Assembly: GCF_000688335.1 (NCBI RefSeq)
Contig: NZ_JHZX01000001.1
Coordinates: 1-64,000 of the forward strand
Direction: 5' to 3'
Length of the DNA stretch: 64,000 nucleotides
Source: Sediminibacter sp. Hel_I_10
Lineage (GTDB): Bacteria > Bacteroidota > Bacteroidia > Flavobacteriales > Flavobacteriaceae
The notes under the pieces are model-generated. The model ran no database searches. It was not told the DNA's origin and was given only the letters and a program-made list of their open reading frames with translations. This document shows, one piece after another, positions 42,115 through 51,127 of this stretch. Position 1 is the first letter of the stretch, and each line of letters begins with the position of its first letter. A program made the position numbers and the translations under genes.

Positions 42115-42138
42115 CTTTTTTTCTTTTAAGAAACAAAA

Positions 42139-42171
42139 AAATGGCAAATCGTATTAACGTATTTGCCATTT
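42139..42171 (-). terminator. Intrinsic terminator before the fasciclin gene
   Basis: AAATGGCAAAT (42139-42149) and ATTTGCCATTT (42161-42171) form a perfect 11-bp stem with an 11-base loop, followed on the minus strand by seven T. It ends the 124-residue gene. Confidence 0.8.
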
Positions 42172-42202
42172 ATAGGTGCTTGAATCAAATATTTTGATTT
42201 GC

Positions 42203-42577
42203 TTATTTCTTTTCTTTTTCTACAACTTTTAGAGGTTGAATCGTGGGTTTGATATCTTTGTAAAGATCCATTTGAATCCGAGTAAGTACATCGTTCATCG
42301 CCAAGGTTTCTTCTGCCTGTAAATTAACCAACGCGTTCAATTCTGCTTCGCCCTCATTATTATCCATAATTTTTTTGCGCAAAATTAAGAAGTCTTCAAC
42401 CTTCTTTTTAAACAACTCCTTCTGCTTGTAAGTCATTGCTAATTTTTGATCGTACTGATCTGTAATATTATCTGCAACTTCTTCCGTTTTTAAAGAGGTA
42501 TCTTCTACTGAAGGATGCCCTTGAGCAAATGAAAAGAAAGAAACTAAAATAAATGTGATTGTAAATATACGTGTCAT
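42203..42577 (-). CDS. Exported protein of unknown function, 124 aa
   Basis: A signal peptide (MTRIFTITFILVSFFSFAQG) precedes an almost entirely helical, charged domain of about 100 residues (KQKELFKKKVEDFLILRKKI). Small exported helical proteins of this sort occur widely in Flavobacteriaceae with no known role; Spy-like periplasmic chaperones have a similar look, but the motifs LTxxQ are not clear here. It is monocistronic with its own terminator. Confidence 0.75.
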   Translation of the reverse strand: MTRIFTITFILVSFFSFAQGHPSVEDTSLKTEEVADNITDQYDQKLAMTYKQKELFKKKVEDFLILRKKIMDNNEGEAELNALVNLQAEETLAMNDVLTRIQMDLYKDIKPTIQPLKVVEKEKK

Positions 42578-42687
42578 GATTATATGTTTTTCTTTTAATA
42601 TAATCGCATCACTCTAATTCTTCAATTTTTTTAAGCTTTATTAACTTAATTTAAGAGCTTTTAACGGTTTTAGTGAGAAATCTATCT

Positions 42688-44241
42688 TCATTCTTCAGGA
42701 GGGTGCCCATGAATATCCTCAAAAACTTCATCAAAATTTTGACGTAAGTAGCTATTCAGTTTTTTTCTATAATCATCACGTAACCATTTGATGAAATTAT
42801 AGGTGCTCTTACTAATGCATTTTGCATAGACCTCAATTCTTGCATCAATATCCTCTCCTAACATTTTGGCAAGGGCTAAAGCATCATAAACATCTTCGCT
42901 ATTCTCTACGCAGATTCTAGCATGTTGCTCAATGGAGCGTTCCAAAACCACCTTAGAAGATTCTCCACTAAATGTAGCATCTTTATAGACCTGCTTAATA
43001 TCAAAGTACACCTCTTCAGAATCTGAGAACTCCTCTCTGAGCTCGTCAGACATTACATGTTTAAACTCACTTTCTATGGTCTCGTCATCTTTAAGACGAT
43101 CCATATAATAATTTGGCGAGCGAAAAATAGCTCCCCAATCCAGATCGGCTCCCCATGGACCAAATCGGTGATAATTATTACCTAAATCAATCACCGTAAA
43201 TTTCGATTTGTTGTTAAGAATACGTGATCCCCTACCAATCATTTGATAATATAAGGTAAGTGATTTTGTGGCACGATTAAGAATGATGGTGTCTATGGTA
43301 GGCTCATCAAAACCGGTGGTTAAAATACTCACCGAAGTTAGAATGGCATTTGGAGTTTCTTTAAACCATTTCAGAATCTGTTTTCTTTGTTTTTTTGTAG
43401 CGGTATTATCTAGGTGCATTACCGGTAAACCTGCCTCCTTAAAGGTATGATACACCATAATTGACGTATTGATACCATTGTTGAAAATCAAGGCTTTTTT
43501 ATTGTTGGAGTGTTTTTTATAGGCGTCCAATGTTTTCTCTAACATCGCTGGACTTGTATAAAGATCTTCAGAAGATTTTACGGTATAATCACCATTGCTT
43601 CCAATCTCTAAAGATGTTAAGCCCATATCATATTGAAAGACCTCTGCTCTAGCCAAAAATTCATTTTCGATTAAAGCTTCTATTGACTCTCCTGCAATAA
43701 GTTCGTTATAATTATCCTTCATAGGAAGGTCTTTATTAGAACTTAACGGGGTAGCCGTTACTCCCAAAATAAATGAATTCTCAAAAAACTTAAACAGCTT
43801 TGTAAAAGAGTTGTAGTGTGCCTCATCAATAATAACCAAACCTACATCAGAAATGTCGAGTTTATCATCATTAAGTCTATTGTTAAGCGTTTCTACCATG
43901 GCCACATAGCAGCTATAATCTTGTTGATCATCAAGATTTGCTTTACTATCTACCACCTTGTTGGTCACCCCAAAATTGGTAAGCATTGTAGAGGTTTGCT
44001 TGCAAAGCTCTACACGGTGTGTCATGACCAATACCTTCTTCTGGTGATTTTTTAAATATTGGCGTACCATCTCAGAGAAAATAACGGTCTTACCTCCCCC
44101 TGTTGGCAATTGGTATAATAAATGGTGATTATCGGGAGCGGTATCAAATTTCTCGAAGATTTGATCAATGGCTCCTTTTTGATAGGTATATAATTCTTTG
44201 TCTGTTTTTTTGTCTTGAAGTCCTAATTCCTGATCTGTCAT
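42688..44241 (-). CDS. Superfamily II DNA/RNA helicase (RadD-like)
   Basis: This 517-residue helicase has Walker A PTGGGKT (46-52), DEAH (139-142), motif III GVTATPLSS and motif VI YYQMIGRGSRI, in the DEAD/DEAH-type III-restriction-like architecture shared with RadD/YejH and YprA-type repair helicases. The C-terminal about 150 residues are helical and acidic. It would unwind or remodel nucleic acid in repair. There are no partner nuclease or methylase genes near, so a restriction-system role is unlikely. A TAACTTTG box lies 19 bases upstream. Confidence 0.85.
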   Translation of the reverse strand: MTDQELGLQDKKTDKELYTYQKGAIDQIFEKFDTAPDNHHLLYQLPTGGGKTVIFSEMVRQYLKNHQKKVLVMTHRVELCKQTSTMLTNFGVTNKVVDSKANLDDQQDYSCYVAMVETLNNRLNDDKLDISDVGLVIIDEAHYNSFTKLFKFFENSFILGVTATPLSSNKDLPMKDNYNELIAGESIEALIENEFLARAEVFQYDMGLTSLEIGSNGDYTVKSSEDLYTSPAMLEKTLDAYKKHSNNKKALIFNNGINTSIMVYHTFKEAGLPVMHLDNTATKKQRKQILKWFKETPNAILTSVSILTTGFDEPTIDTIILNRATKSLTLYYQMIGRGSRILNNKSKFTVIDLGNNYHRFGPWGADLDWGAIFRSPNYYMDRLKDDETIESEFKHVMSDELREEFSDSEEVYFDIKQVYKDATFSGESSKVVLERSIEQHARICVENSEDVYDALALAKMLGEDIDARIEVYAKCISKSTYNFIKWLRDDYRKKLNSYLRQNFDEVFEDIHGHPPEE

Positions 44242-44260
44242 GCTTTGTTTTTGAGAACTA

Positions 44261-44268
44261 CAAAGTTA
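44261..44268 (-). promoter_or_regulatory. Putative -7 element of the helicase gene
   Basis: TAACTTTG on the minus strand matches TAnnTTTG and ends 19 bases before the ATG at 44241. No clear TTG at the -33 position. Confidence 0.45.
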
Positions 44269-44347
44269 ATGCCTTCGTCTTTTAGATGCGAGCGATTTTA
44301 AGTAAAATTTAAAATTATCCAATATCCCGCATGGATTGCCTATTTAT

Positions 44348-45232
44348 TTACGCAGAACTATCTTCGGTATCTTCTGTGATAAGATAGGTATCAGAATAGA
44401 CCTTAGTAAAATGGGCACCATAAAATAGAATCAAGCTTGAATAAGACACCCAGAGCATGATCAAAATAATTGAGCCCGCAGCCCCATAAGTAGAACCGGG
44501 TTGCATTTCACTAAAATAGATGGCCAACAGGTATTTACCAATCATAAATAATATGGCGGTAATTGCAGCACCGATTCTAACTGCTCTCCATCGTATTGAT
44601 TTACTAGGTAGAAATTTAAACATGGCTGCAAAGAGCACGTATATAAACCCTAAGGATAACACAATATCAAAAATGTAAATAAACTGAAAGAGATACTCTG
44701 GCAATAAATCCTTTAAGCGTCTGCTAAACGTGCTTAATAAAGACGTTAAAATAAAACTGACCAGCAGCAAAAATCCTAGAATAAGTATAAACCCAAAACT
44801 TTTAAGCCGGCTCATTAAGGTGGCCACAATACCGTTGCTATACTTCTCCTCTGCTTTCCAAATTTGGTCAAAAGTAGATTGCAATTGAAAAAACACACCC
44901 GTTGCACCATAAATCAAAGTCCCTATACCAACAATTGTTGCAAACACCGAAGTCGATTTGCTCCCTTGATCTACAATCATCATTCTTATAGAATCTGCTG
45001 TTTCTGGACCTAGTGCTGATGAAATTTCTCCCAACAATTCTCCCTGAACAATATCTCTTCCCCAAATGCTTCCTACAACGTTCAAGATGATAATGATTAA
45101 CGCTGGCAGGGATAAAATGGCGTAGTATGCCACAATCGCACTAAGCCTAAACGGTTCATCATTAAACCAAATTTTACCAGTTTTAACCAATAACTTCGGA
45201 AGGTGTTGTAATTTAAAAGTTGGTGAATCCAT
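44348..45232 (-). CDS. YihY/BrkB-family inner-membrane protein
   Basis: This 294-residue protein of the YihY/virulence factor BrkB family has six hydrophobic segments and the family patterns RLSAIVAYYAILSLPALIII, GATGVFFQLQSTFDQIWKAE and YGAAGSIILIMLWVSYSSLI. Despite the old name, members are not RNases or proven virulence factors; a transport or channel role is assumed. It is transcribed alone between the helicase and a divergent oxidoreductase gene. Confidence 0.9.
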   Translation of the reverse strand: MDSPTFKLQHLPKLLVKTGKIWFNDEPFRLSAIVAYYAILSLPALIIIILNVVGSIWGRDIVQGELLGEISSALGPETADSIRMMIVDQGSKSTSVFATIVGIGTLIYGATGVFFQLQSTFDQIWKAEEKYSNGIVATLMSRLKSFGFILILGFLLLVSFILTSLLSTFSRRLKDLLPEYLFQFIYIFDIVLSLGFIYVLFAAMFKFLPSKSIRWRAVRIGAAITAILFMIGKYLLAIYFSEMQPGSTYGAAGSIILIMLWVSYSSLILFYGAHFTKVYSDTYLITEDTEDSSA

Positions 45233-45458
45233 TAATTAAAAACAATTTTTACAGGCATTTTTAGCCAACATTAAATGTAAGTAAGAATTTACAAAGCCAC
45301 TAGCCTATTGCCTTCGGAATATAGATAAACTATTGTTAAAACCCAGCATTGCCTCCTAGGTTTATAGGCCCAAAAGTCAACCGGGTTAATATTTTTAGTA
45401 ACACAGCACAACTTTGATATCAAAATCATCATCTTAGAGTACATAAAAATATACACAC

Positions 45459-46457
45459 ATGAAAACTCAAACTATAGTATTAAAAAGTAGACCCGACGGT
45501 AAACCAAAAGAATCCGATTTTGGATTTGTAGAGGACACCCTCAAAGCATTGTCATCTGGTGAGATTCTACTCAAATTGCAATACGTATCTGTAGATCCTT
45601 ATTTAAGGGGACGCATGAGCGATGCAAAATCTTACGTTGAACCTTTTGAGATTGACAAACCGATGTCGTCATTGGTGGTGGCCAAGGTCACAGATTCTAA
45701 AAACGATAAGTTTAAAAAAGACGATATGGTTACAGGAATGCTTCCGTGGAAAAAAGAGCAAATTTCTAACGGTGAGAACATTCAAAAAATTGACGACAAA
45801 GATGTCCCTCTATCTGCCTACCTAGGCGTATTAGGCATGACAGGTCTAACGGCCTATTTAGGGCTTACAGAAATTGGAAAACCTAAAAAAGGGGAAACCT
45901 TAGTTGTCTCTGGCGCAGCGGGTGCCGTAGGAAGTACCGTGGGGCAAATAGGTAAAATAATGGGCTGTAAGGTAGTAGGTATCGCTGGTACCGACGAAAA
46001 AGTAGATAAACTCAAATCGAAATTTGGTTATAATGAGGGCATCAATTACAATACTACAGATGATATGGGAGCAGCCATTAAAAAAAATTGTCCAGATGGT
46101 GTAGACATCTATTTTGATAATGTTGGTGGTGAGATTTCAGATGCCATCTTGTTCAATATTAATAAGTTTTCTAGAACGATCAATTGTGGAGCCATTGCCG
46201 TTTACAATGAAACGTCTACGCCAAAAAGCGTGAGTGTAAGACCGTTTCTTATTAAGAACAGTGCCTTAATGCAAGGTTTTATTATTGGAAACTACGCTGA
46301 TAAATTTGGTGAAGCGCGTAAGCAACTTGCACAGTATTTAAAAGAAGATCAATTAACTTATGAAGAAACTATTGTAGAGGGTTTTGAAAATATCCCGAGT
46401 GCATTTATGGGTTTATTTGAAGGCAAAAATACTGGTAAGATGATCGTAAAAATCTAA
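45459..46457 (+). CDS. NADP-dependent zinc-free oxidoreductase (CurA/LTB4DH-like)
   Basis: This 332-residue member of the zinc-free MDR group has VSGAAGAVGSTVGQIGKIMG as its NADP motif and VDPYLRGRMSD plus YFDNVGGEISD as in CurA and prostaglandin/leukotriene B4 dehydrogenases. It would reduce the double bond of alkenals or enones, a detoxification role consistent with the OYE paralogue nearby. No zinc ligands are present. It is convergent with the 46530-46937 gene and ends at a terminator that is duplicated at 47102. Confidence 0.9.
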   Translation: MKTQTIVLKSRPDGKPKESDFGFVEDTLKALSSGEILLKLQYVSVDPYLRGRMSDAKSYVEPFEIDKPMSSLVVAKVTDSKNDKFKKDDMVTGMLPWKKEQISNGENIQKIDDKDVPLSAYLGVLGMTGLTAYLGLTEIGKPKKGETLVVSGAAGAVGSTVGQIGKIMGCKVVGIAGTDEKVDKLKSKFGYNEGINYNTTDDMGAAIKKNCPDGVDIYFDNVGGEISDAILFNINKFSRTINCGAIAVYNETSTPKSVSVRPFLIKNSALMQGFIIGNYADKFGEARKQLAQYLKEDQLTYEETIVEGFENIPSAFMGLFEGKNTGKMIVKI

Positions 46458-46480
46458 GATGGTGACCTAGCATAAAAAAA

Positions 46481-46502
46481 GGGAAGCGATCTATCGCTTC
46501 CC
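46481..46502. terminator. Bidirectional terminator, first copy of a duplicated sequence
   Basis: GGGAAGCGAT (46481-46490) and ATCGCTTCCC (46493-46502) form a perfect 10-bp stem with a 2-base loop, with an A-run before and a T-run after. The same stem recurs at 47102-47123, and the likeness extends into the ends of the adjacent genes. Confidence 0.85.
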
Positions 46503-46529
46503 TTTTCTTATTTATCTGCTTCGTGATTT

Positions 46530-46937
46530 TTAGTTTTTCGAATTTATCAAACCAACATGTAATTTCACAAATAAACCTATTGAGCAAATTGCCATTAGCG
46601 CAATTGATAATTGCCAGAATAAAACTTTACCCGAATTTGAAAGTCCAAATTCAATTAATTTTAAAATGAAAAAACCAAACATTAAAACGCCTCCAATGAG
46701 CATACATAAAGTCAACCATGGAGACTTTATACATTTAAGTTTATTCTTTTTTGATTGATTGAAAACTGAACCAAGAAAAAATGCACAAAGCGTAAAATTA
46801 ATGTAAAATTGATTTAACCATTTAAATGCATCTCTATTTAAATCATTTTGGATTAGTATGAACACCGCGAAACCAAAAAGAGTTATTAATAAGATCGTGA
46901 AAATAGAAACTAAAATAGTTAATGGAACTTTTAACAT
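46530..46937 (-). CDS. Small membrane protein of unknown function, 135 aa
   Basis: The 135-residue protein consists of four hydrophobic segments (for example PLTILVSIFTILLITLFGFA and WLTLCMLIGGVLMFGFFILK) with short charged loops. No family is recognised. It is AT-rich and lies between two copies of a roughly 65-bp sequence that contains a gene end and terminator, so it may have been inserted or duplicated into the space between the CurA-like and alcohol dehydrogenase genes. Confidence 0.65.
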   Translation of the reverse strand: MLKVPLTILVSIFTILLITLFGFAVFILIQNDLNRDAFKWLNQFYINFTLCAFFLGSVFNQSKKNKLKCIKSPWLTLCMLIGGVLMFGFFILKLIEFGLSNSGKVLFWQLSIALMAICSIGLFVKLHVGLINSKN

Positions 46938-47101
46938 TACGATAGGTGTTTTAATTTAGAATAGCGCCTTAGCAATCAATATATTACACTGAACATAAAG
47001 ATAATAATTATAAAAACATCTAAATCAAAATTTGTATTGTTAAAAAAATATCGTGTGGCACACAAAAATCTTGATTCAAAAAAGAGTTATAAAACAAAAA
47101 A

Positions 47102-47123
47102 GGGAAGCGATAGATCGCTTCCC
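47102..47123 (-). terminator. Terminator, second copy of the duplicated sequence
   Basis: GGGAAGCGAT (47102-47111) and ATCGCTTCCC (47114-47123), loop AG, with a T-run on both sides. It ends the alcohol dehydrogenase transcript. It differs from the first copy only in the two loop bases. Confidence 0.85.
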
Positions 47124-47149
47124 TCTTTTAATTATCTGCCTAAGATTTT

Positions 47150-48199
47150 TTAATTTTTCAATGATTCCATATCGATTACAAAACGATACTTCACATCAGA
47201 ATCCTTCACTCGTTGGTAAGCATCATTGATATTATCCATATTGATCATCTCAATATCACTTACAATATTATGTTTTCCACAGAAATCTAACATCTCTTGG
47301 GTTTCTTTAATACCTCCAATCAACGATCCTGCAACACGTTTTCTTCCCATAATAAGGTTTCCACCGTGCATTGGCTCTAAGGGCTCTATGGCACCTACCA
47401 TAACCATCGTTGAATCTCGTTTCAGCAATTGTAAATAAGGATTAATATCATGTTTTACAGGTACAGTGTTCAACAGAAAATCAAAAGAACCTTGATGTTT
47501 CTTCATCGCTTCTTCATCTTTTGAGATCAACACCTCATCAGCACCTAAGGATTTCGCGTCTTCTGCCTTCCCAGGAGAAGTTGTAATCATAACCACATGC
47601 GCTCCCATGGCGTGAGCAAATTTGATCCCCATATGACCTAAACCGCCAAGACCAATCACTCCTACTTTATCTCCTTTTTTCACATTCCAATGCGCCAATG
47701 GAGAATACGTTGTGATACCAGCACATAATAAAGGTGCAGTAGCTTTTTCATCTAGATTGTTCGGGACGCTTAATACAAACTCTTCGCGCACTACTATCAT
47801 TTCAGAATAGCCGCCATAGGTGTTTTTGCCCGTATGTTTGTTCTTACCGTTATAAGTAGCGGTCATGCCTTTTTCACAAAACTGCTCCATGTCGTCTTCG
47901 CAAGCTCCACATTCTTGACATGAATCTACCATACAGCCAACGCCTACTAAATCATCTTTTTTGTAGTTTTTTACGTCATCACCAACAGCCACAACTCTAC
48001 CAATAATTTCATGGCCTGGCACTACTGGGTATTTACTGTTATTCCAATCGTTATCCACTTGATGAATATCACTATGACAAACACCACAGTAGGTTATTTT
48101 TATTTGAACGTCATTAGGTTGTAAATCGCGACGTTCTATAGTCATTTCTTTTAAATTTGCGCCTTGTTCGTCCGCGCCATAAGCTTTTATCTTATTCAT
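47150..48199 (-). CDS. Zinc-dependent NADP alcohol dehydrogenase (YahK/CAD family)
   Basis: This 349-residue zinc MDR enzyme has catalytic zinc ligands in CGVCHSD (Cys41) and GHE (His63, Glu64), structural zinc cysteines 94, 97, 100 and 108 (SCQECGAC, QFC) and the NADP motif GVIGLGGLGHMG. It is a broad-specificity aldehyde reductase/alcohol dehydrogenase of the cinnamyl-alcohol-dehydrogenase type. It lies 86 bases downstream of the second OYE gene, suggesting joint detoxification of reactive carbonyls. Confidence 0.92.
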   Translation of the reverse strand: MNKIKAYGADEQGANLKEMTIERRDLQPNDVQIKITYCGVCHSDIHQVDNDWNNSKYPVVPGHEIIGRVVAVGDDVKNYKKDDLVGVGCMVDSCQECGACEDDMEQFCEKGMTATYNGKNKHTGKNTYGGYSEMIVVREEFVLSVPNNLDEKATAPLLCAGITTYSPLAHWNVKKGDKVGVIGLGGLGHMGIKFAHAMGAHVVMITTSPGKAEDAKSLGADEVLISKDEEAMKKHQGSFDFLLNTVPVKHDINPYLQLLKRDSTMVMVGAIEPLEPMHGGNLIMGRKRVAGSLIGGIKETQEMLDFCGKHNIVSDIEMINMDNINDAYQRVKDSDVKYRFVIDMESLKN

Positions 48200-48285
48200 T
48201 TCAATTTTAATTTTAGTTCGTTTTAATTAATTGTATCTCAAGATGCAGTGAATTGAGCATCTAGATTTTTTCCTTCACAGTTACT

Positions 48286-49353
48286 TTAATAATCTGTATA
48301 ACCTTCCTTTCCTGGTGTGTAAAAAAGGTCTGGATTGGGATCTGTTAATTCTTCTCCATTTTTAATTTTTTCCACAAAATCAGGATTTGAGATAAAAGAG
48401 CGTCCTACATAAGCTAAATCAAAGCCTTCCTCTAAAACCGCTTTGGCTTTTTTCTCTGAATCAATATCACCACCAGTAATAACAGTACCTGCAAATGTGC
48501 CTTTGATCGTTTCCTTAATATCCGTTTTAAAATCTGGAGACCCCATGGCTTCTCGATGATCTACAATATGAATGTAAGCAATACCTAAAGCTTTCAATTC
48601 TGCCGCCAAATACACGTACAATTCTTCTAAATCTTCAAAATAAGGCTCCACATCATTCATAGAACCATAAGGAGAAAAACGAATTCCCACTTTATGTGCA
48701 CCTACTGCAGCAACTACTTTCTTGGCAGTTTCGATAACAAAACGAGCTCTGTTCTCAAAGTTACCACCATAATTATCTGTACGTAAATTAGATTTTGGAT
48801 TTAAAAATTGCTCCATCAAATACCCATTGGCTGCGTGTAATTCTACTCCATCAACCCCAGCTCTTACTAAGTTTTCTGCACAGTTTACATATTCGCGTTG
48901 GGCGTTATCGATATCTTCCTGCAACATCGCTTTTGGTGTTTCGTGGTCAACTTCACCCTTAGCATCGGTATACATTTTGCCATCTGCCTTAACCGCACTT
49001 GGTGCTAGCGTCGTACCTTCAGCAGGTAAATTTTCATTGGCTGTAATACGGCCTGTGTGCATCAATTGCACAAAAAACACACCGCCTTGATCGTGAATGC
49101 CTTTAGCAATATCTCCCCAGCCCTCTACTTGCGCTGGTGAAAAAGCACCAGGAATTCTAGGATATCCTAATCCGTTAACGGAGGGTGATGTGCCTTCTGA
49201 AATAATTAAACCCGCACCCGCTCTTTGCGAATAATAAGTTTTCATTAAATCGTTTGGGATATTATCAATAGCTCTTGAGCGCGTCATGGGCGCCATCACT
49301 ATTCTATTCTTCAGGGTAATGTCCCCTAATTTGTAAGATTCGTATAATTTCAT
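48286..49353 (-). CDS. Old yellow enzyme, alkene reductase (second copy)
   Basis: This 355-residue OYE paralogue has IVMAPMTRSRAID, VFFVQLMHTGRI, GVELHAANGYLMEQF (His/Asn substrate pair) and NYGGNFENR. It reduces electrophilic alkenes with NAD(P)H via FMN. Compared with the copy at 21936-23042 it has VELHAANG instead of VEIHSSNG and is nearer to the NemA-type alkene reductases. Co-directional with the zinc alcohol dehydrogenase downstream. Confidence 0.92.
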   Translation of the reverse strand: MKLYESYKLGDITLKNRIVMAPMTRSRAIDNIPNDLMKTYYSQRAGAGLIISEGTSPSVNGLGYPRIPGAFSPAQVEGWGDIAKGIHDQGGVFFVQLMHTGRITANENLPAEGTTLAPSAVKADGKMYTDAKGEVDHETPKAMLQEDIDNAQREYVNCAENLVRAGVDGVELHAANGYLMEQFLNPKSNLRTDNYGGNFENRARFVIETAKKVVAAVGAHKVGIRFSPYGSMNDVEPYFEDLEELYVYLAAELKALGIAYIHIVDHREAMGSPDFKTDIKETIKGTFAGTVITGGDIDSEKKAKAVLEEGFDLAYVGRSFISNPDFVEKIKNGEELTDPNPDLFYTPGKEGYTDY

Positions 49354-49529
49354 AGTTTGTTTTTGTTTGATTAATTACAATATAATGCCTCTAATCCTTT
49401 TATTTTAACGCATACAATTTCAATACTGACGCAAAGCATCTTTATCCATTCTCGCGATAAAAGACCAATTTTTAGATTTTCAGTTAATCAAACATTAAAA
49501 ATGGCAGTATTTTGAACCAAACTTAAATT

Positions 49530-50447
49530 ATGCAGCAACCAACAACTACCAAAACCGTAACAGAATCTTTTCATGATTATGTCACCTCATTTATTGATCA
49601 ACTCCCTAATATTGCCATTGCAATCGTTATAATTATATTGGGAACGCTTATTGGCTCTTGGCTGGGACGTTTTGCTAGAGCCCGTATTTCTGCAAGAACA
49701 GCAGATCCTTTGATGAGTAAATTTTTGGGGAAAGCCATTAAATATACTTTAATTGTCATTGCCATTATGCTCGCTTTAAGAGCGGCAGGCCTTGGAGGTA
49801 TTGCAGCTGGCATTTTAACTGCTGCCGGAGCAAGTGCTGTGGTTTTAGGATTTGCATTTAAGGATATTGGTGAAAATTTTATCGCAGGGATCATTTTATC
49901 TTTTAACCGTCCGTTTGATGTGAACGATACAGTTGAAATTGGGGACAACTTCGGAAAAGTAAAAGCCTTGGAGTTTCGATATACCAAATTGAAAACGTTT
50001 GACGGAAAAGATGTGTATATCCCGAACAGTGACGTCCTTACAGAACCTGTTACCAATTACACCGAAGATGGCTTTTTCCGTTGGACCTTTACTATAGGTA
50101 TTGCTTATGAAGATAACATTGATGGCGCCAAATCTACCGTTATGGAAGCGCTTAGAAGAGAACCCAATGTTATTGAAGATGAAGAGCACGAGAATTTTGT
50201 GATAGAAGATGAACTTGCTACAAGTACCGTTAATCTTAAAGTGTTCTTTTGGGTAGATACTAAGGATTTTCGACGTATGGCACTTATCACCAAAGGTAAT
50301 GTGGTACGCCAGGTAAAGGAAGCCTTAGAAGATGCTGGGTACTATTTACCTGCAGACATACAAGAAATCAAGCTTTATGGTGGAGAGAGCGATTTCACTG
50401 TGCGTCTTGCCGATGATAAGGTTACAGATAAGTTAAAACAAAAGTAG
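49530..50447 (+). CDS. Mechanosensitive ion channel of the MscS family
   Basis: This 305-residue MscS-type channel has TM segments (about 20-45, 65-85, 90-115), the pore helix rich in Gly and Ala (LGGIAAGILTAAGASAVVLG, with AFKDIGENFIAGI following) and a beta-domain starting FNRPFDVNDTVEIGD, then the cytoplasmic cage. It opens under membrane tension to protect against osmotic downshift. It is followed by two small genes of general-stress type on the same strand. Confidence 0.92.
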   Translation: MQQPTTTKTVTESFHDYVTSFIDQLPNIAIAIVIIILGTLIGSWLGRFARARISARTADPLMSKFLGKAIKYTLIVIAIMLALRAAGLGGIAAGILTAAGASAVVLGFAFKDIGENFIAGIILSFNRPFDVNDTVEIGDNFGKVKALEFRYTKLKTFDGKDVYIPNSDVLTEPVTNYTEDGFFRWTFTIGIAYEDNIDGAKSTVMEALRREPNVIEDEEHENFVIEDELATSTVNLKVFFWVDTKDFRRMALITKGNVVRQVKEALEDAGYYLPADIQEIKLYGGESDFTVRLADDKVTDKLKQK

Positions 50448-50538
50448 TCTCGGTATATGGATTAATAATTTCTGTTTTAGCGACAGTTTTATGGGACTTG
50501 TAGAATTAACTTGTCATGAACCAAAAAAACACAATCAT

Positions 50539-50682
50539 ATGTTAACTATAATTTTAAATATTCTTTTACCACCATTAGCTGTATTCTTAAATCACGGTCT
50601 AGGTACTGAGTTTCTAATTAGTTTATTATTGACCCTAGTAGGATGGCTACCTGGTGTAATTTATGCATTTTACGTAAATTAA
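50539..50682 (+). CDS. YqaE/Pmp3-family small membrane protein
   Basis: The 47-residue protein has two hydrophobic segments with the family signature LLPPLAVFLNHGLG and LTLVGWLPGVIYAFYV. Pmp3/YqaE proteins are tiny stress-induced membrane proteins that influence membrane potential or salt tolerance. ATG 50539 is chosen because the family starts there; the longer frame from 50491 adds 16 polar residues not typical for it. Confidence 0.88.
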   Translation: MLTIILNILLPPLAVFLNHGLGTEFLISLLLTLVGWLPGVIYAFYVN

Positions 50683-50690
50683 TAAGATGC

Positions 50691-50717
50691 GGTATCTAAT
50701 CTTAAGGATTAGATGCC
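50691..50717 (+). terminator. Terminator after the YqaE-like gene
   Basis: GGTATCTAATC (50691-50701) and GATTAGATGCC (50707-50717) form an 11-bp stem with one G-T pair and a 5-base loop, followed by TTACTTTTT. Confidence 0.75.
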
Positions 50718-50760
50718 TTACTTTTTAATAACTGTAATTAACCAAAATTAAATGTATACT

Positions 50761-51057
50761 ATGTCAAACGATAATAAAAAGAAAGAAGAAAACACGTATA
50801 ATCCTGAAATTACAAAAGAAGATAAACAAGCTTTGGGCGACAAGGCCGGTAACCTCAAGACCGATATGAGCGATGATGAATTGCTTAAAAATCGGGAAAA
50901 GGATGTTGACTTTACAGGAAAAGATCTTGATGTTCCGGGAAGGGATTTACCTAGCGATAAAACAAAGAAAACGCTTAAAGATGAAGAGAATTCACTTTAT
51001 GGTCAAGGCGGACCAGGGAATGAAGATCTAGAGCGTACTTCAGAACATGTTAAATAA
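50761..51057 (+). CDS. Hydrophilic small protein, 98 aa
   Basis: This 98-residue protein is very hydrophilic, with many Lys, Asp and Glu residues and little predicted structure (KEDKQALGDKAGNLKTDMSD, VPGRDLPSDKTKKTL). It has no Cys and resembles stress-induced hydrophilin-like proteins of Flavobacteriaceae. I choose ATG 50761 over one at 50752. Its place after MscS and YqaE genes suggests an osmotic or general-stress role, by context only. A very long hairpin follows. Confidence 0.7.
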   Translation: MSNDNKKKEENTYNPEITKEDKQALGDKAGNLKTDMSDDELLKNREKDVDFTGKDLDVPGRDLPSDKTKKTLKDEENSLYGQGGPGNEDLERTSEHVK

Positions 51058-51068
51058 TAACTTCACAT

Positions 51069-51118
51069 ATATCTATAAAAAAAGGACTGCAAAACTGCAG
51101 TCCTTTTTTTATAGATAT
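51069..51118. terminator. Perfect 23-bp bidirectional terminator hairpin
   Basis: Arms 51069-51091 and 51096-51118 are exact inverted copies (23 bp) with loop AAAC. The central stem AGGACTGCA/TGCAGTCCT is flanked by A7/T7 and then ATATCTAT/ATAGATAT. It serves both the hydrophilic-protein gene and the convergent reductase gene. Confidence 0.9.
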
Positions 51119-51127
51119 CATTTGGAA

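Larger units (their letters stand above)
46473..47163. repeat. Pair of imperfect direct repeats flanking the membrane-protein gene
   Basis: Sequence at about 46473-46542 and about 47094-47163 aligns over some 65 bp: A-run, identical terminator stem, then TTATCTGC, and a T-rich end that forms the last codons of the adjacent minus-strand gene (SKN stop at 46530; LKN stop at 47150). I estimate roughly 80% identity by eye. Confidence 0.6.

Noticed and set aside
42688-44241. Restriction-modification system helicase subunit
   Set aside because: The helicase motifs fit, but no methylase, specificity or nuclease gene is near, and the gene stands alone.
49598-50056. A 152-codon open frame antisense to the mscS-like gene
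   Set aside because: It lies wholly inside a confident MscS gene on the opposite strand and has low-complexity composition.
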